Source of the DNA: Synechococcus sp. RS9909
GTDB taxonomy: Bacteria; Cyanobacteriota; Cyanobacteriia; PCC-6307; Cyanobiaceae
Assembly (NCBI RefSeq): GCF_014279595.1
Contig: NZ_CP047943.1
Location: 1,796,422 to 1,860,421, forward strand
Length of the DNA: 64,000 nt
Direction: 5' to 3'
The translations under genes and the position numbers were made by a program. The notes under the pieces were generated by a model, which ran no database searches, had not been told where the DNA came from, and saw only the letters and a program-made list of their open reading frames with translations. The first letter of the stretch is position 1, and each line of letters opens with the position of its first letter. Shown here piece by piece: positions 56,087 to 64,000 of this stretch.

Positions 56087-57235
56087 ATGAGCCTGTCGGT
56101 GGCCGGTCTTGATGCCGATGTTCTGATCCTCGGCGCCGGCGCCGCCGGAGGAGCGGCGGCTTTTCACCTCGCCGCTGCCGGCCATCGGGTGCTGCTGCTG
56201 GAGCGGGACGGGAACGACCGCATCAAACCCTGTGGCGGCGGCATGGCGGCCTCCGTGCAGCAGTGGTTTCCTTTTCCCCTCGCCCCGGCGGTGGAAGAGG
56301 TGATCCGACGCGTCGACTTCAGTTGGTGCCTCACGGATCCGGTGGTGGCCGAGCTACCCGGCAGCGCACCGTTCTGGATTGTGCGCCGGGAACGGCTGGA
56401 TCAGCTGCTGCTAGAGGAGGCCATGGCCAAGGGATGCCGGATCGAGCGCGGCTTTGGCGTCGATGACGTCCAGCGGGACGGTGAGCAGTGGTCGGTGCGC
56501 TCCACGGACGGACGCACCGTGCGCGGCCGTGCGGTGGTGATCGCCGATGGCTCCAGCTCCCCCTGGCCAGCTCGGTTCGGGCTCGGACCCTCAAGCCTGC
56601 ACATGGCCAGCACCACCTCGGTGCGCCTCCAGGGGCGGGGATCCCTACAACCCGGAGCGGCCCGATTTGAATTCGGCCTGGTGCATCACGGCTTCGCCTG
56701 GGCCTTTCCCATCGCCGATGGCGTCAATTTAGGGGTGGGAACCTTCATCGGGCGCCAGGCAGACAGCAGCGACACGATCCTGCAGCAGCTCCTGCCCGAC
56801 CTGGGATTCGCCGCCGACGCAGGCCTGCGTCAGACCGCTTCCCTGCGGGTCTGGAACGGCCATGAGCGCCTCGATGGCGATGGAATCCTGGCCGTGGGGG
56901 ATGCCGCCTCCCTCTGCGATCCCTTTCTCGCTGAAGGGCTGCGGCCAGCGCTGATGAGCGGCTGCGAAGCCGCCACCCACCTGAACCGCTGGTTGCGGGG
57001 AGAGTGCAGCGATCTGCGCGGCTACAGCAACGGCATGCGGCAACGCTGGGGCGACTCGATGGCCTGGGGACGACGCATCGCCCAGGTGTTCTATCGCTTT
57101 CCGAAGGTGGGGTATCAGCTCGGGGTCAAACGACCCACAGCACCCCAACGGATCGCCCAGATCCTCTCGGGTGAGATGGGCTATGGAGACATCGCCCAGC
57201 GGGTGATCCGGCGCCTGTTGTTGCAACGGCGTTAA
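56087..57235 (+). CDS. Geranylgeranyl reductase-family FAD-dependent oxidoreductase
   Basis: The 382-residue flavoprotein has the FAD motif VLILGAGAAGGAAAFHLAAAG (14-34), the KPCGGGMAA segment (about 47-55) typical of the geranylgeranyl-reductase/ChlP family, and the late motif GDGILAVGDAASLCDPFLAEGLRPALMSG. It could reduce isoprenoid chains on chlorophyll, tocopherol or lipid. ChlP itself is longer and more conserved, so this is probably a paralogue of unknown substrate. Its 3' end overlaps the convergent photolyase gene by 4 bases. Confidence 0.88.
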   Translation: MSLSVAGLDADVLILGAGAAGGAAAFHLAAAGHRVLLLERDGNDRIKPCGGGMAASVQQWFPFPLAPAVEEVIRRVDFSWCLTDPVVAELPGSAPFWIVRRERLDQLLLEEAMAKGCRIERGFGVDDVQRDGEQWSVRSTDGRTVRGRAVVIADGSSSPWPARFGLGPSSLHMASTTSVRLQGRGSLQPGAARFEFGLVHHGFAWAFPIADGVNLGVGTFIGRQADSSDTILQQLLPDLGFAADAGLRQTASLRVWNGHERLDGDGILAVGDAASLCDPFLAEGLRPALMSGCEAATHLNRWLRGECSDLRGYSNGMRQRWGDSMAWGRRIAQVFYRFPKVGYQLGVKRPTAPQRIAQILSGEMGYGDIAQRVIRRLLLQRR

Positions 57236-58746
57236 GCCGGGTCGATCTCGACCTGGAGGCTGAGCTGACGCATCGACGCGTCAGCGATGTCAGTCCGGCG
57301 CCGACGGCGGCTGCCCCGGCCTCCCGTCGGCGTGAGCCCAGCCCGGCGGGAGCCATGGCGTTCCTGGATCGCATCGGCGATGCGATCAAAACCGGCGGCG
57401 CGGCGGATCGCCCAGATCCTGTCCCGAGCCTCCCGGGCCGCCTGATCAGGATCCACGATCGGGGCGGGGTGATCGCCGCCGCCCCGCCAGGGCTCATGCA
57501 GCCACACATCGGGCCGATGGGCGAGTTCCGGACACCAGCGTCGGATGAATACCCCCTTGGGATCGTGATCGAGGCCCTGCTTGATCGGGTTGTAGATGCG
57601 GATCGTGTTGATCGATGTGCTGCCGGACTGCATCTGACACTGACTCCAGTGGATTCCGGGCTCGTAATCCACGAACAACCGGGCCAGATGGAGGCCGGTG
57701 TCCCTCCAGGGGAGCCAGAGGTGATAGGTGGCCACTGACATGAGCATCGCCCGCATGCGGAAATTGATCCAGCCATGGGCGATCAGGGCGCGCATGCAGG
57801 CATCCACAAACGGCAAGCCCGTGCGCCCCTCGGCCCAGGCCTGATAACGCTCCGCATCCCAGACACGGATGTCGCGCATGAAGGGATGGAAATCGCGATG
57901 CTCGATCGCCGGCTCACTCTCCAGCTTCTGGATGAAGTGACAGTGCCAGTGGAGGCGGGAGCGAAAGTTGCGCACCCCCCGGCAGGTGAGGGAAGCACTG
58001 GCCTGCACCACTTCCCGCAGCGACAGGCAGCCCCAGGTGAGATAGGGCGACAGGCGGGAACAGCCGTCGAAGGCGGTGAGCGGACTGGAGATGCTGCCGC
58101 AGTAGCGCTGAACGCGACGCTGAAGAAAATCCTGCAACACCGTCTCAGCCTGGGGGCGACCACCGCGCTGACGGCAGGGACAGGGGTCTGCCGTCAGACC
58201 CAGGTCTGAAGCCGAGGGCAGACCACCGGGCTGAATCGCAGGCAGCGGCGGCAGTGCAAGCGGCTCCGGCGTGAGCGGCGTCGCCATCCGCTCCTGCCAG
58301 CGGGTCGCCCAGCCCTCGCGACGGCGCAGCCCACGAATCACGCCGAACTGGGGACACTCGCGCCAGGGGATGCCGTGACTGCGCGCCCAGGCCTTCACCC
58401 GGCGATCCCGGGCATAGGTGAAGGCATTGCCAGTTTCTTCATGACTCCAGAGCGCCGCCACACCGAGCCGCAGGCGAGCCCGTTCCAGCACCTCCACCGC
58501 GTCGCCCACACGCACCACGAGGGGCTGACCCAGCGCAGACAGACGCTCCTGCAGGGCCTCCAGAGCCTCACGACAGAACGCCCACTGGCGTGCAGACGCA
58601 TCAGGCTGCAACCAGAACTGCGGCTCAACGATGTAGAGGGGCAGCACTGGACCGCGCTCGAGAGCCAGGGCCAGCGGCCGGTGATCAACGCTACGCAGAT
58701 CCCGCTTGAACCAGACCAGCTGCAGGGGCTGATCGGCCACCGCCAT
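57232..58746 (-). CDS. Cryptochrome/DNA photolyase family protein
   Basis: The 504-residue protein has an N-terminal antenna domain starting LQLVWFKRDLRSVDHRPLALA. A FAD-binding C-terminal domain follows, with SPYLTWGCLSLREVVQA, WHCHFIQKLESEP, TGLPFVDACMRALIAHGWINFRMRAMLMSV and DYEPGIHWSQCQMQSGSTSINTIRIYNP. The last is the FAD pocket of the photolyase superfamily. The C-terminus ends in an Arg-rich tail. Whether it repairs cyclobutane dimers, (6-4) products or acts as a light sensor cannot be set from motifs alone. The start is ATG 58746; GTG 58749 is also in frame. Confidence 0.9.
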   Translation of the reverse strand: MAVADQPLQLVWFKRDLRSVDHRPLALALERGPVLPLYIVEPQFWLQPDASARQWAFCREALEALQERLSALGQPLVVRVGDAVEVLERARLRLGVAALWSHEETGNAFTYARDRRVKAWARSHGIPWRECPQFGVIRGLRRREGWATRWQERMATPLTPEPLALPPLPAIQPGGLPSASDLGLTADPCPCRQRGGRPQAETVLQDFLQRRVQRYCGSISSPLTAFDGCSRLSPYLTWGCLSLREVVQASASLTCRGVRNFRSRLHWHCHFIQKLESEPAIEHRDFHPFMRDIRVWDAERYQAWAEGRTGLPFVDACMRALIAHGWINFRMRAMLMSVATYHLWLPWRDTGLHLARLFVDYEPGIHWSQCQMQSGSTSINTIRIYNPIKQGLDHDPKGVFIRRWCPELAHRPDVWLHEPWRGGGDHPAPIVDPDQAAREARDRIWAIRRAAGFDRIADAIQERHGSRRAGLTPTGGRGSRRRRRTDIADASMRQLSLQVEIDPA

Positions 58747-58790
58747 CACCTGCCAGACAGAACGCCGACCCTAGGCAGAGTCAGCATCAC

Positions 58791-59177
58791 TCAGGTGTGA
58801 GCCTTGAGCTTGAGATCACGCAGGCGCTCATCCACCGACGCCAGCAGTTCGATCGCGAACATCGGTGCTTCCTGCACGGCAAACAGGAACTTCTCCCGGT
58901 TCATTTCGATCAGGCGACAGGAGGTCTCCGCCACGGCGGTGCCGAGTCGGCGGTGATCCGGCGTGACCAGGGCGCCAGCACCGAACACGTGACCAGCCTC
59001 GATCACCTCATACCCCTCAACCCCTTCCTCGGTGAGCCAGTTCAGACGCACCGAGCCCTCCAGCACCCCGAACATCGACGTGCCGCCATCACCGGCGGAG
59101 AAGATCACATCACCGGCGTTGAAAGTGCAGGACTCGCCTTTGGCGGCGAGGGCACGCATGGTGTCGAGAGCGTTCAC
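58791..59177 (-). CDS. Stand-alone cyclic-nucleotide-binding domain protein
   Basis: The 128-residue protein is a single cNMP-binding (CAP-like) beta-roll: CTFNAGDVIFSAGDGGTSMF, VLEGSVRLNWLTEEGVEGYEVIEAGHVFGAGALV and RRLGTAVAETSCRLIEM, then a helix DERLRDLKLKAHT. It has no DNA-binding helix-turn-helix, so it is not a complete CRP regulator. The phosphate-binding cassette (FGAGALVTPDHRRLGTA) is partly degenerate. It may respond to cAMP, cGMP or another ligand. It follows transaldolase on the same strand by 66 bases. Confidence 0.86.
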   Translation of the reverse strand: MNALDTMRALAAKGESCTFNAGDVIFSAGDGGTSMFGVLEGSVRLNWLTEEGVEGYEVIEAGHVFGAGALVTPDHRRLGTAVAETSCRLIEMNREKFLFAVQEAPMFAIELLASVDERLRDLKLKAHT

Positions 59178-59243
59178 GGAAAGGAAACAAGGTCAAGACC
59201 TGATGCTGCTCGCACCAGGTAAAGAAGCCGCTAACACGTGCCC

Positions 59244-60416
59244 TCAAGCGGTCGTCAGCGAGAGGGCAGCCCCTAACCCCTGACGCACCTCATCGGGCGT
59301 GAGGCGGCCGTCATGATCTTGATCCAGGGCATCGAACACGGCATCGCTGCCGAGCCATTCATCCCGCGTGATCGAGCCATCCCCATTCATGTCGTTGAGC
59401 AGGAAGATCTCCTGCACGGCATGGCGGAAGGCGGAGCCGCCCTCCAGTTCGGCGAGGCGATGGGCGAGCTGCTGTTCGAGGGTTTCGATCGCCTTGCTGA
59501 AGCCCTTGATGCCCTCGCCCAGTTTGTCGCTCGCCATCCGGTCCTCGCGCATCAGGGCATCGAAACGCTCCCGGTCCACTTGAATCTGCGGTTCGCTGCT
59601 GGAGGGGTTGGCGCCATCCAGCTTGCGGGACAGCACGGCGTCGCTCTGCCGCAGCTGATCGAGCAGCTTGGGGGAGATGGTGAGCAGATCACACCCGGCC
59701 AGCTCCACGATCTCGTCGGTGTTGCGGAAGCTGGCCCCCATCACCTCCGTCTTGTAGCCGTAGGTCTTGAAGTAGTTGAAGATCCGCGTCACCGACAGCA
59801 CACCGGGATCCTCCGGACCCGGATAGGAATCGCGCCCCGTCTCCGCTTTGAACCAATCGAGAATGCGGCCGACGAAGGGAGAGATCAGGGTGACGCCGGC
59901 TTCAGCGCAGGCCACCGCCTGAGCGAAACCGAACAGCAAGGTGAGGTTGCAGTGGATGCCTTCCTTCTCCAGAACCTCGGCGGCCTTGATGCCCTCCCAG
60001 GTGGAGGCGATCTTGATCAGCACGCGGTCGTTGCTGATGCCGGCATCGTTGTAAAGCCGGATCAGTTTGCGCCCCTTGGCGATCGTGGCGTCGGTGTCGT
60101 AACTGAGGCGCGCATCCACTTCCGTCGACACCCGGCCAGGAACGATCTTGAGGATCTGCTTTCCGAAGATCACACTGATTTCATCCAGCGCCTCGTGCAC
60201 CACATCCTCCACGGGTGCGTTGTCACCGATGAGCTTGCGGGAAGAACGCAGGGCCTCATCGATCAGGCTCTGATACGCGGGAATCTGTGCAGCAGCAAGA
60301 ATCAGCGAGGGATTCGTGGTGGCATCCCGGGGAGTGAATCGACGGATCGCCTCAAGGTCACCGGTGTCGGCCACGACAACGGTCATGGCGGACAACTGCT
60401 CGAGGAGGGTGGCCAT
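59244..60416 (-). CDS. tal: Transaldolase with C-terminal EF-hand domain
   Basis: Transaldolase moves a three-carbon unit in the pentose phosphate pathway. The 390-residue protein has the TalB barrel with [12 protein letters not shown], the Schiff-base Lys135 in [32 protein letters not shown] and [12 protein letters not shown]. After about residue 325 it carries two EF-hand loops: [12 protein letters not shown] (342-353) and [12 protein letters not shown] (365-376), both with proper Ca ligands at positions 1, 3, 5, 7, 9 and 12. The fusion is known in other marine picocyanobacteria. Calcium control of this enzyme is an inference. Confidence 0.96.
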   Translation of the reverse strand: MATLLEQLSAMTVVVADTGDLEAIRRFTPRDATTNPSLILAAAQIPAYQSLIDEALRSSRKLIGDNAPVEDVVHEALDEISVIFGKQILKIVPGRVSTEVDARLSYDTDATIAKGRKLIRLYNDAGISNDRVLIKIASTWEGIKAAEVLEKEGIHCNLTLLFGFAQAVACAEAGVTLISPFVGRILDWFKAETGRDSYPGPEDPGVLSVTRIFNYFKTYGYKTEVMGASFRNTDEIVELAGCDLLTISPKLLDQLRQSDAVLSRKLDGANPSSSEPQIQVDRERFDALMREDRMASDKLGEGIKGFSKAIETLEQQLAHRLAELEGGSAFRHAVQEIFLLNDMNGDGSITRDEWLGSDAVFDALDQDHDGRLTPDEVRQGLGAALSLTTA

Positions 60417-60479
60417 GGGGTTGAGAAAGGCTCAGTGCCCGTAACGTAGCGGCGGTTTTCGAACTGACAGCCTCCTGAA

Positions 60480-62276
60480 TCACCCGGGTTTGGCGGTGGC
60501 GGACACCTGAGGTGGAATCTGTTCCAGCACCAGCAGACCATCGATGATCTGTTTGGCAACGGGCACGGCCACCGTGGAGCCATAGGCATTGCCGCCCTGC
60601 GGTTCGTCCACCACCACCACCACCACGAAGCGTGGATCATTCACCGGCAGGGTGGCAACAAAACTGCAGATCCGGGCGCCGGGGATGTACACGCCGTTGC
60701 GCGCCTTCTGCGCCGTGCCGGTCTTGCCGCCGATGCGATACCCCGGCGTCTTGGCCCCTTTGCCACTGCCCTGGTCGACCACCGACTCCATCCAGGCCAT
60801 CACGGCACGGGTGACCTCAGGCTTGAGCAACTGCTGACCTTTCGGCGGACTCGAGCTGGCCAGACCATCGCCGGAGCGGAGACCGCGGGTGATGTGGGGG
60901 CTGACCAGGCGACCGCCATTGGCCAGCATGGCGTGCAGCTGGGTGAGTTTCAGGGGAGTTAGGGAGAAGCCCTGACCGAAAGCGGCGGTGGCCGGTTCGA
61001 TCGGCTGACCGGTGAACTGCTCTTTCGTCTTCAGCTGACCGGCCTGGGCACCGGGCAGATCCGTATCGGGTCGTGCTTCCAGCCCCAGCCGCTCCAACCA
61101 GTCCCAGTAAAGGGAAGGCTTGAGGTTGCGCATCGCCTGCACCATCCCCACGTTGCTCGACACCTGGAGCACGGTGGGGAAATCGATCACGCCATTGGCC
61201 TGGCGGTCGTGATTGAAGATCGGCCAACCGCCGATCTGCAGCTGCCCCACATCATTCACCGTTCCTTTCGGTTGAATCACCCCCTCCTGCAGGGCGATCG
61301 CCAGGTTGATCGGCTTGAACGTGGAGCCTGGTTCATAGAGATCCTGCACCGACCACTCGCGGAAACGCCCTGGAGCGAACGCCCAGTAGCGATTCGGGTC
61401 GTAGGTGGGGGTGGAGGCGAGCGCCAGCAGTTCGCCGTTGCGCACATCCATCACGATCGCCACACCTTTCTTGGCTTTCCACTGCTTCACCTGGGCGGTG
61501 AGAGCCTTGGCCGCCAGCTGCTGCAGGCGGGCATCGAGGGTGAGCTGCAAACGCAGATCATCACCGAAGAACACCCCGGGGCTGAGGTTGTCGGGCAGAG
61601 GCGTGCCATCGGCGCCCCGGCGCAGGCTGCGCGACTGTTCATGGCGCAGCAGATCGTCATGCCGGCTCTGCTCCAGACCCGCCTGAGGCACACGCTCCTG
61701 ATTGAGGAAGCCCACCACATTGGCGAACAGATCTCCCTGGGGATACACCCGATAGGGATAGGCCTCGAGATCGAGACCGCTGATACCGAGACGCCGGATT
61801 TCCGCCGCCGTTTCCGGATCGATCGCCTCGGCCAGGCGGATGCCCGATGGGCGGTCTCCCATGCGCTTCACGAGCTCCGCCATCGGCACGGCCAGCAACC
61901 CCGAGAGGCGACGGGCCACATCAAGCGGAGGGCGCACCAGCTGGGGATCGTCGCCGGGAAAATTGAAGTAACGGGGATGGGCCCAGAGCCGAAAGCGTTC
62001 CTCATCGAGCGCCACCAAACGGCCGGAGCGATCGACGATCGGTCGACGCGTCCCCAGGGGGTCGGTCGTCTGGGTCTGGAGGGAACGGGCCCGGGCCTCC
62101 AGGGCATCACTCTGCACCACCTGGAGCCAGGCCATCCTGCCGATCAGGCCCACCAGCCCCACGCAGAGGAGGGCGTACACCAGGCGCATCCGGCCAGCGG
62201 GAACGGGCTCGAGGCGCACGACCCGCTGACGGGGCCGCTGCTGAGGACGGGCCCGGCGCTCCGTCGAAACAGGCAT
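60480..62276 (-). CDS. ftsI: Peptidoglycan D,D-transpeptidase FtsI (PBP3-like)
   Basis: FtsI cross-links septal peptidoglycan during division. The 598-residue protein has a short basic cytoplasmic tail, one membrane segment at about 31-50, a PBP dimerisation domain and the transpeptidase domain. Its motifs are S318-T-F-K321 (EPGSTFKP), S373-S-N375 (QVSSNVG) and K518-T-G520 (GGKTGTAQK). ATG 62276 is the start; the longer frame to 62321 adds 15 unlike residues. The FtsL-like gene lies 4 bases upstream on the same strand, supporting a division operon. Confidence 0.94.
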   Translation of the reverse strand: MPVSTERRARPQQRPRQRVVRLEPVPAGRMRLVYALLCVGLVGLIGRMAWLQVVQSDALEARARSLQTQTTDPLGTRRPIVDRSGRLVALDEERFRLWAHPRYFNFPGDDPQLVRPPLDVARRLSGLLAVPMAELVKRMGDRPSGIRLAEAIDPETAAEIRRLGISGLDLEAYPYRVYPQGDLFANVVGFLNQERVPQAGLEQSRHDDLLRHEQSRSLRRGADGTPLPDNLSPGVFFGDDLRLQLTLDARLQQLAAKALTAQVKQWKAKKGVAIVMDVRNGELLALASTPTYDPNRYWAFAPGRFREWSVQDLYEPGSTFKPINLAIALQEGVIQPKGTVNDVGQLQIGGWPIFNHDRQANGVIDFPTVLQVSSNVGMVQAMRNLKPSLYWDWLERLGLEARPDTDLPGAQAGQLKTKEQFTGQPIEPATAAFGQGFSLTPLKLTQLHAMLANGGRLVSPHITRGLRSGDGLASSSPPKGQQLLKPEVTRAVMAWMESVVDQGSGKGAKTPGYRIGGKTGTAQKARNGVYIPGARICSFVATLPVNDPRFVVVVVVDEPQGGNAYGSTVAVPVAKQIIDGLLVLEQIPPQVSATAKPG

Positions 62277-62280
62277 CAGC

Positions 62281-62733
62281 TCAATACCCCTGATGGATGG
62301 GTTCCTCCATCCAGGCGCCAATCATGGCCAGATGATCGACCTGGGGCTTCGAGGCGGGCTTCGGGCGTTCGAGATACACGAGATTCGACACCTTGGTGGG
62401 CACCAGGGTCTTGGGAAGACGCCCCTTTTCAAGCAGATGGCGCTCCAGCATGGCCGTGGATTCGGTCAGGCGGTGGGACAGGGAACGGGTGTCGTCCAGC
62501 TGTTGAAACGCCAGGGTCCAGCGGTGCTGCCAATGCAGCGTCAACCCGGTGAGCACCAGCACAGCCACAAACACCCCCACCAGGCTGCCGTCAGCAGCAC
62601 GGTGCAGCCCTGCCAGCAGGGGAGATCGCCGGGCCACTTTCTGGGCCGACAGCGACCCCTGAATCAACTCCAGGGCACCGTTGCTGCTGCTCCGCGCAGC
62701 AGGCGCAGATCGTGGCTGGGGAACGGCAGTCAC
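62281..62733 (-). CDS. FtsL-like bitopic membrane protein upstream of ftsI
   Basis: From the GTG at 62733 the protein has 150 residues; the frame is open to TTG 62784. A disordered N-terminus of about 50 residues is followed by one membrane helix (VGVFVAVLVLTGLTLHWQH) and a helical, coiled-coil-like stretch (LAFQQLDDTRSLSHRLTESTAMLERHLLEKGRL). The topology and the position 4 bases before ftsI suit FtsL, which holds FtsB, FtsQ and FtsI at the septum. The sequence itself is too variable to prove it. The end (KPQVDHLAMIGAWMEEPIHQGY) is outside the helix. Confidence 0.72.
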   Translation of the reverse strand: MTAVPQPRSAPAARSSSNGALELIQGSLSAQKVARRSPLLAGLHRAADGSLVGVFVAVLVLTGLTLHWQHRWTLAFQQLDDTRSLSHRLTESTAMLERHLLEKGRLPKTLVPTKVSNLVYLERPKPASKPQVDHLAMIGAWMEEPIHQGY

Positions 62734-62821
62734 GGCACAGACCGACCAATGGACCAGTGAACCATTGCCAACGCGCTGTCGCAAGCCCGAAACATCAGGT
62801 GCTCACAGGCCCGGTCACCGC

Positions 62822-64000
62822 TCAGGCCAGGAGAATCAGATTGAGGAAGGTGGCGCCGTTCCAGAAGGCATGCATCACCACGCAGGGGAAGAGTCGACCG
62901 CTGCTCAGCCTGAGAAGCCCAAGCCCTAACCCGAGCACGAGCAGCGGCGGCAACTCACCGATGCTGAGATGGGCCACAGCAAAGATGAGCGCACTCAGAA
63001 ACACGCTCCAACTACGACCGATGCTGCGCCCCAGCACCGGGAGCAGCACGCCGCGGAACACCATTTCCTCAAACAGGGGAGCCAGCAGCACCGCGGTGGT
63101 GGCCAGGAGGGCCAGGGCCCAGCCATCCCGACTACGCAACACCAGCTCCAGCAGAGGGTTGCTCCCCCCCTGATCACCGAGCAGGCGCCCCATCAACCAA
63201 CCGGTGAAGGCCACCGGAGGCATCACCATCAACCAGGCCCTTCCTCCCTGCAACAGGCCCTGGCCCACCGGCCGGAGCCGCCACTGCAGCCAGCCTCCCT
63301 CCGGCGCTTCGCGGCGATCGAGACCGCCGAGCTGCTGCTTGATGATCAGCAGGGGCGGCAAGGCCAGTGCGGAGTAGCCCACGAGAACGGCGGCAGCCTG
63401 GCTGAGGGGGCCGCGGAGATCGCGCGTGATCCAGCTTGTGAGCGGACTGACCACAAGAGGCAGCAGCACTTCACCAAGCACCACGAAGCCCCCGGCCACC
63501 AGCAGCACCATGTCGATGAGACTGAGGGGCAGCACCTGAAGCCGGGGCCAGCGCGGTAGGTCACCACGCCACAGCAACCAGAGATGGCGCAGGAGCAGAC
63601 CGACACCCAACAGCAGCGCGAGCAGGGGAAGAAGCTCCGCCAACACCAGACGCCGGGCGGTGGAGCGGGCGACTGCGGGCTGCTGACACTCCTGTGCCGT
63701 ACCGCCCAAGGCCAGACAGCTCACCTGCCGGAGCAGCGGGTCCGCCGGAGCCATCTCCAGGAGCCGCCGTTCCGCCGCCGAGAGACTGGTCCGGTCTGAA
63801 TCCTCCGCCAGGGCCCGCTGAAGCGGATTCCATGCAGCACCGCCCAGGGGAGCTGTCAACAGCCGACGTTGCTGCTCCGCATCGGTCTCGAGGGCGGCCA
63901 GCAGCAGACGCTGACGATCATCGAGGCGATCCAGCGGAATCTCCTGCAGAGACTCCAGGAGGACCTGGGCAGGATCAGCCCCCACCAGAAGAGGCCGGAC
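62822..64000 (-). CDS. CPBP (CAAX/Rce1-like) intramembrane metalloprotease, 5' end outside window
   Basis: This is a multi-helix membrane protease of at least 390 residues. The first 120 residues are Leu/Arg/Glu-rich, probably a soluble N-terminal region. From about residue 130 there are hydrophobic helices. The ABI/CPBP motifs are PLFEEMVFRGVLLP (motif 1, Glu-Glu and Arg), FAVAHLSIGELPP (motif 2 His) and VVMHAFWNGATFL (motif 3 His/Asn). In cyanobacteria such proteins modify or degrade membrane proteins; the substrate is unknown. A GTG at 63985 could be the start, but the frame stays open to the window end. Confidence 0.88.
   Translation of the reverse strand, partial: VRPLLVGADPAQVLLESLQEIPLDRLDDRQRLLLAALETDAEQQRRLLTAPLGGAAWNPLQRALAEDSDRTSLSAAERRLLEMAPADPLLRQVSCLALGGTAQECQQPAVARSTARRLVLAELLPLLALLLGVGLLLRHLWLLWRGDLPRWPRLQVLPLSLIDMVLLVAGGFVVLGEVLLPLVVSPLTSWITRDLRGPLSQAAAVLVGYSALALPPLLIIKQQLGGLDRREAPEGGWLQWRLRPVGQGLLQGGRAWLMVMPPVAFTGWLMGRLLGDQGGSNPLLELVLRSRDGWALALLATTAVLLAPLFEEMVFRGVLLPVLGRSIGRSWSVFLSALIFAVAHLSIGELPPLLVLGLGLGLLRLSSGRLFPCVVMHAFWNGATFLNLILLA

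Overview
The window is a stretch of chromosome from an alpha-cyanobacterium, most likely a high-GC marine or brackish Synechococcus/Cyanobium-type picocyanobacterium. The evidence is a complete alpha-carboxysome (cso) locus with form IA RuBisCO, the NdhD4/NdhF4/ChpX CO2-uptake genes, both light-dependent and dark-operative protochlorophyllide reductases, psaM, a type II ferrochelatase with a chlorophyll-binding tail, and the cyanobacterial alkane pair (acyl-ACP reductase plus aldehyde-deformylating oxygenase). Coding density is very high. Many neighbouring genes share ATGA stop/start overlaps. I saw no tRNA, rRNA, IS element, CRISPR array or prophage.

Layout. 1-4 kb: dnaA (cut by the window edge), divergent from an HtrA-type lipoprotein protease and two small glycosyltransferase-fold genes. 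3.4-10.5 kb: a GNAT enzyme, an alpha/beta hydrolase, an ABC exporter with hisG, glyoxalase II, a ferric-iron-type ABC ATPase, RidA and two unknown genes. 10.5-26.5 kb: the inorganic-carbon island, read mostly leftwards: csoS1D, csoS1A, cbbL, cbbS, csoS2, csoSCA, csoS4A, csoS4B, csoS1E, ndhF4, ndhD4, chpX, acRAF and cbbX, with rdgB inserted on the other strand. 26.6-32.7 kb: chlN-chlB-chlL facing por, then psaM and crr6. 32.7-36.8 kb: TauE, a lipoate ligase-like protein, a site-2 protease and trpF. 36.7-42 kb: a leftward run of ado, aar, accA, an SDR and folE, with a creatininase-family gene upstream. 42-51.9 kb: an S1-domain protein, Tab2, PgeF, a flavoprotein, a periplasmic receptor-like lipoprotein, ilvB and hemH. 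51.9-57.2 kb: a solitary tyrosine recombinase, a methyltransferase, a cobalamin adenosyltransferase, pyrH-frr and a geranylgeranyl-reductase-like flavoprotein. 57.2-64 kb: a photolyase/cryptochrome, a cNMP-binding protein, transaldolase with EF-hands, ftsI with an FtsL-like gene, and a CPBP protease cut by the window end.

How the genes work together. The 10-26 kb island joins CO2 hydration at a specialised NDH-1 complex (NdhD4, NdhF4, ChpX) to the carboxysome that uses the bicarbonate: shell proteins, carbonic anhydrase, scaffold and RuBisCO. It also carries RuBisCO assembly (acRAF) and repair (CbbX). The chl genes, por, psaM, hemH and crr6 form a tetrapyrrole and photosynthetic-electron-transport neighbourhood.

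The most interesting points are these. csoS1E appears to have two translation starts, giving a long tailed shell protein and a short one. A strong intrinsic terminator lies between cbbS and csoS2. CsoS4A carries a proline-rich tail. Acetolactate synthase carries a C-terminal zinc ribbon. An isolated tyrosine recombinase has an altered catalytic box. Several small unknown genes flank the carboxysome island.
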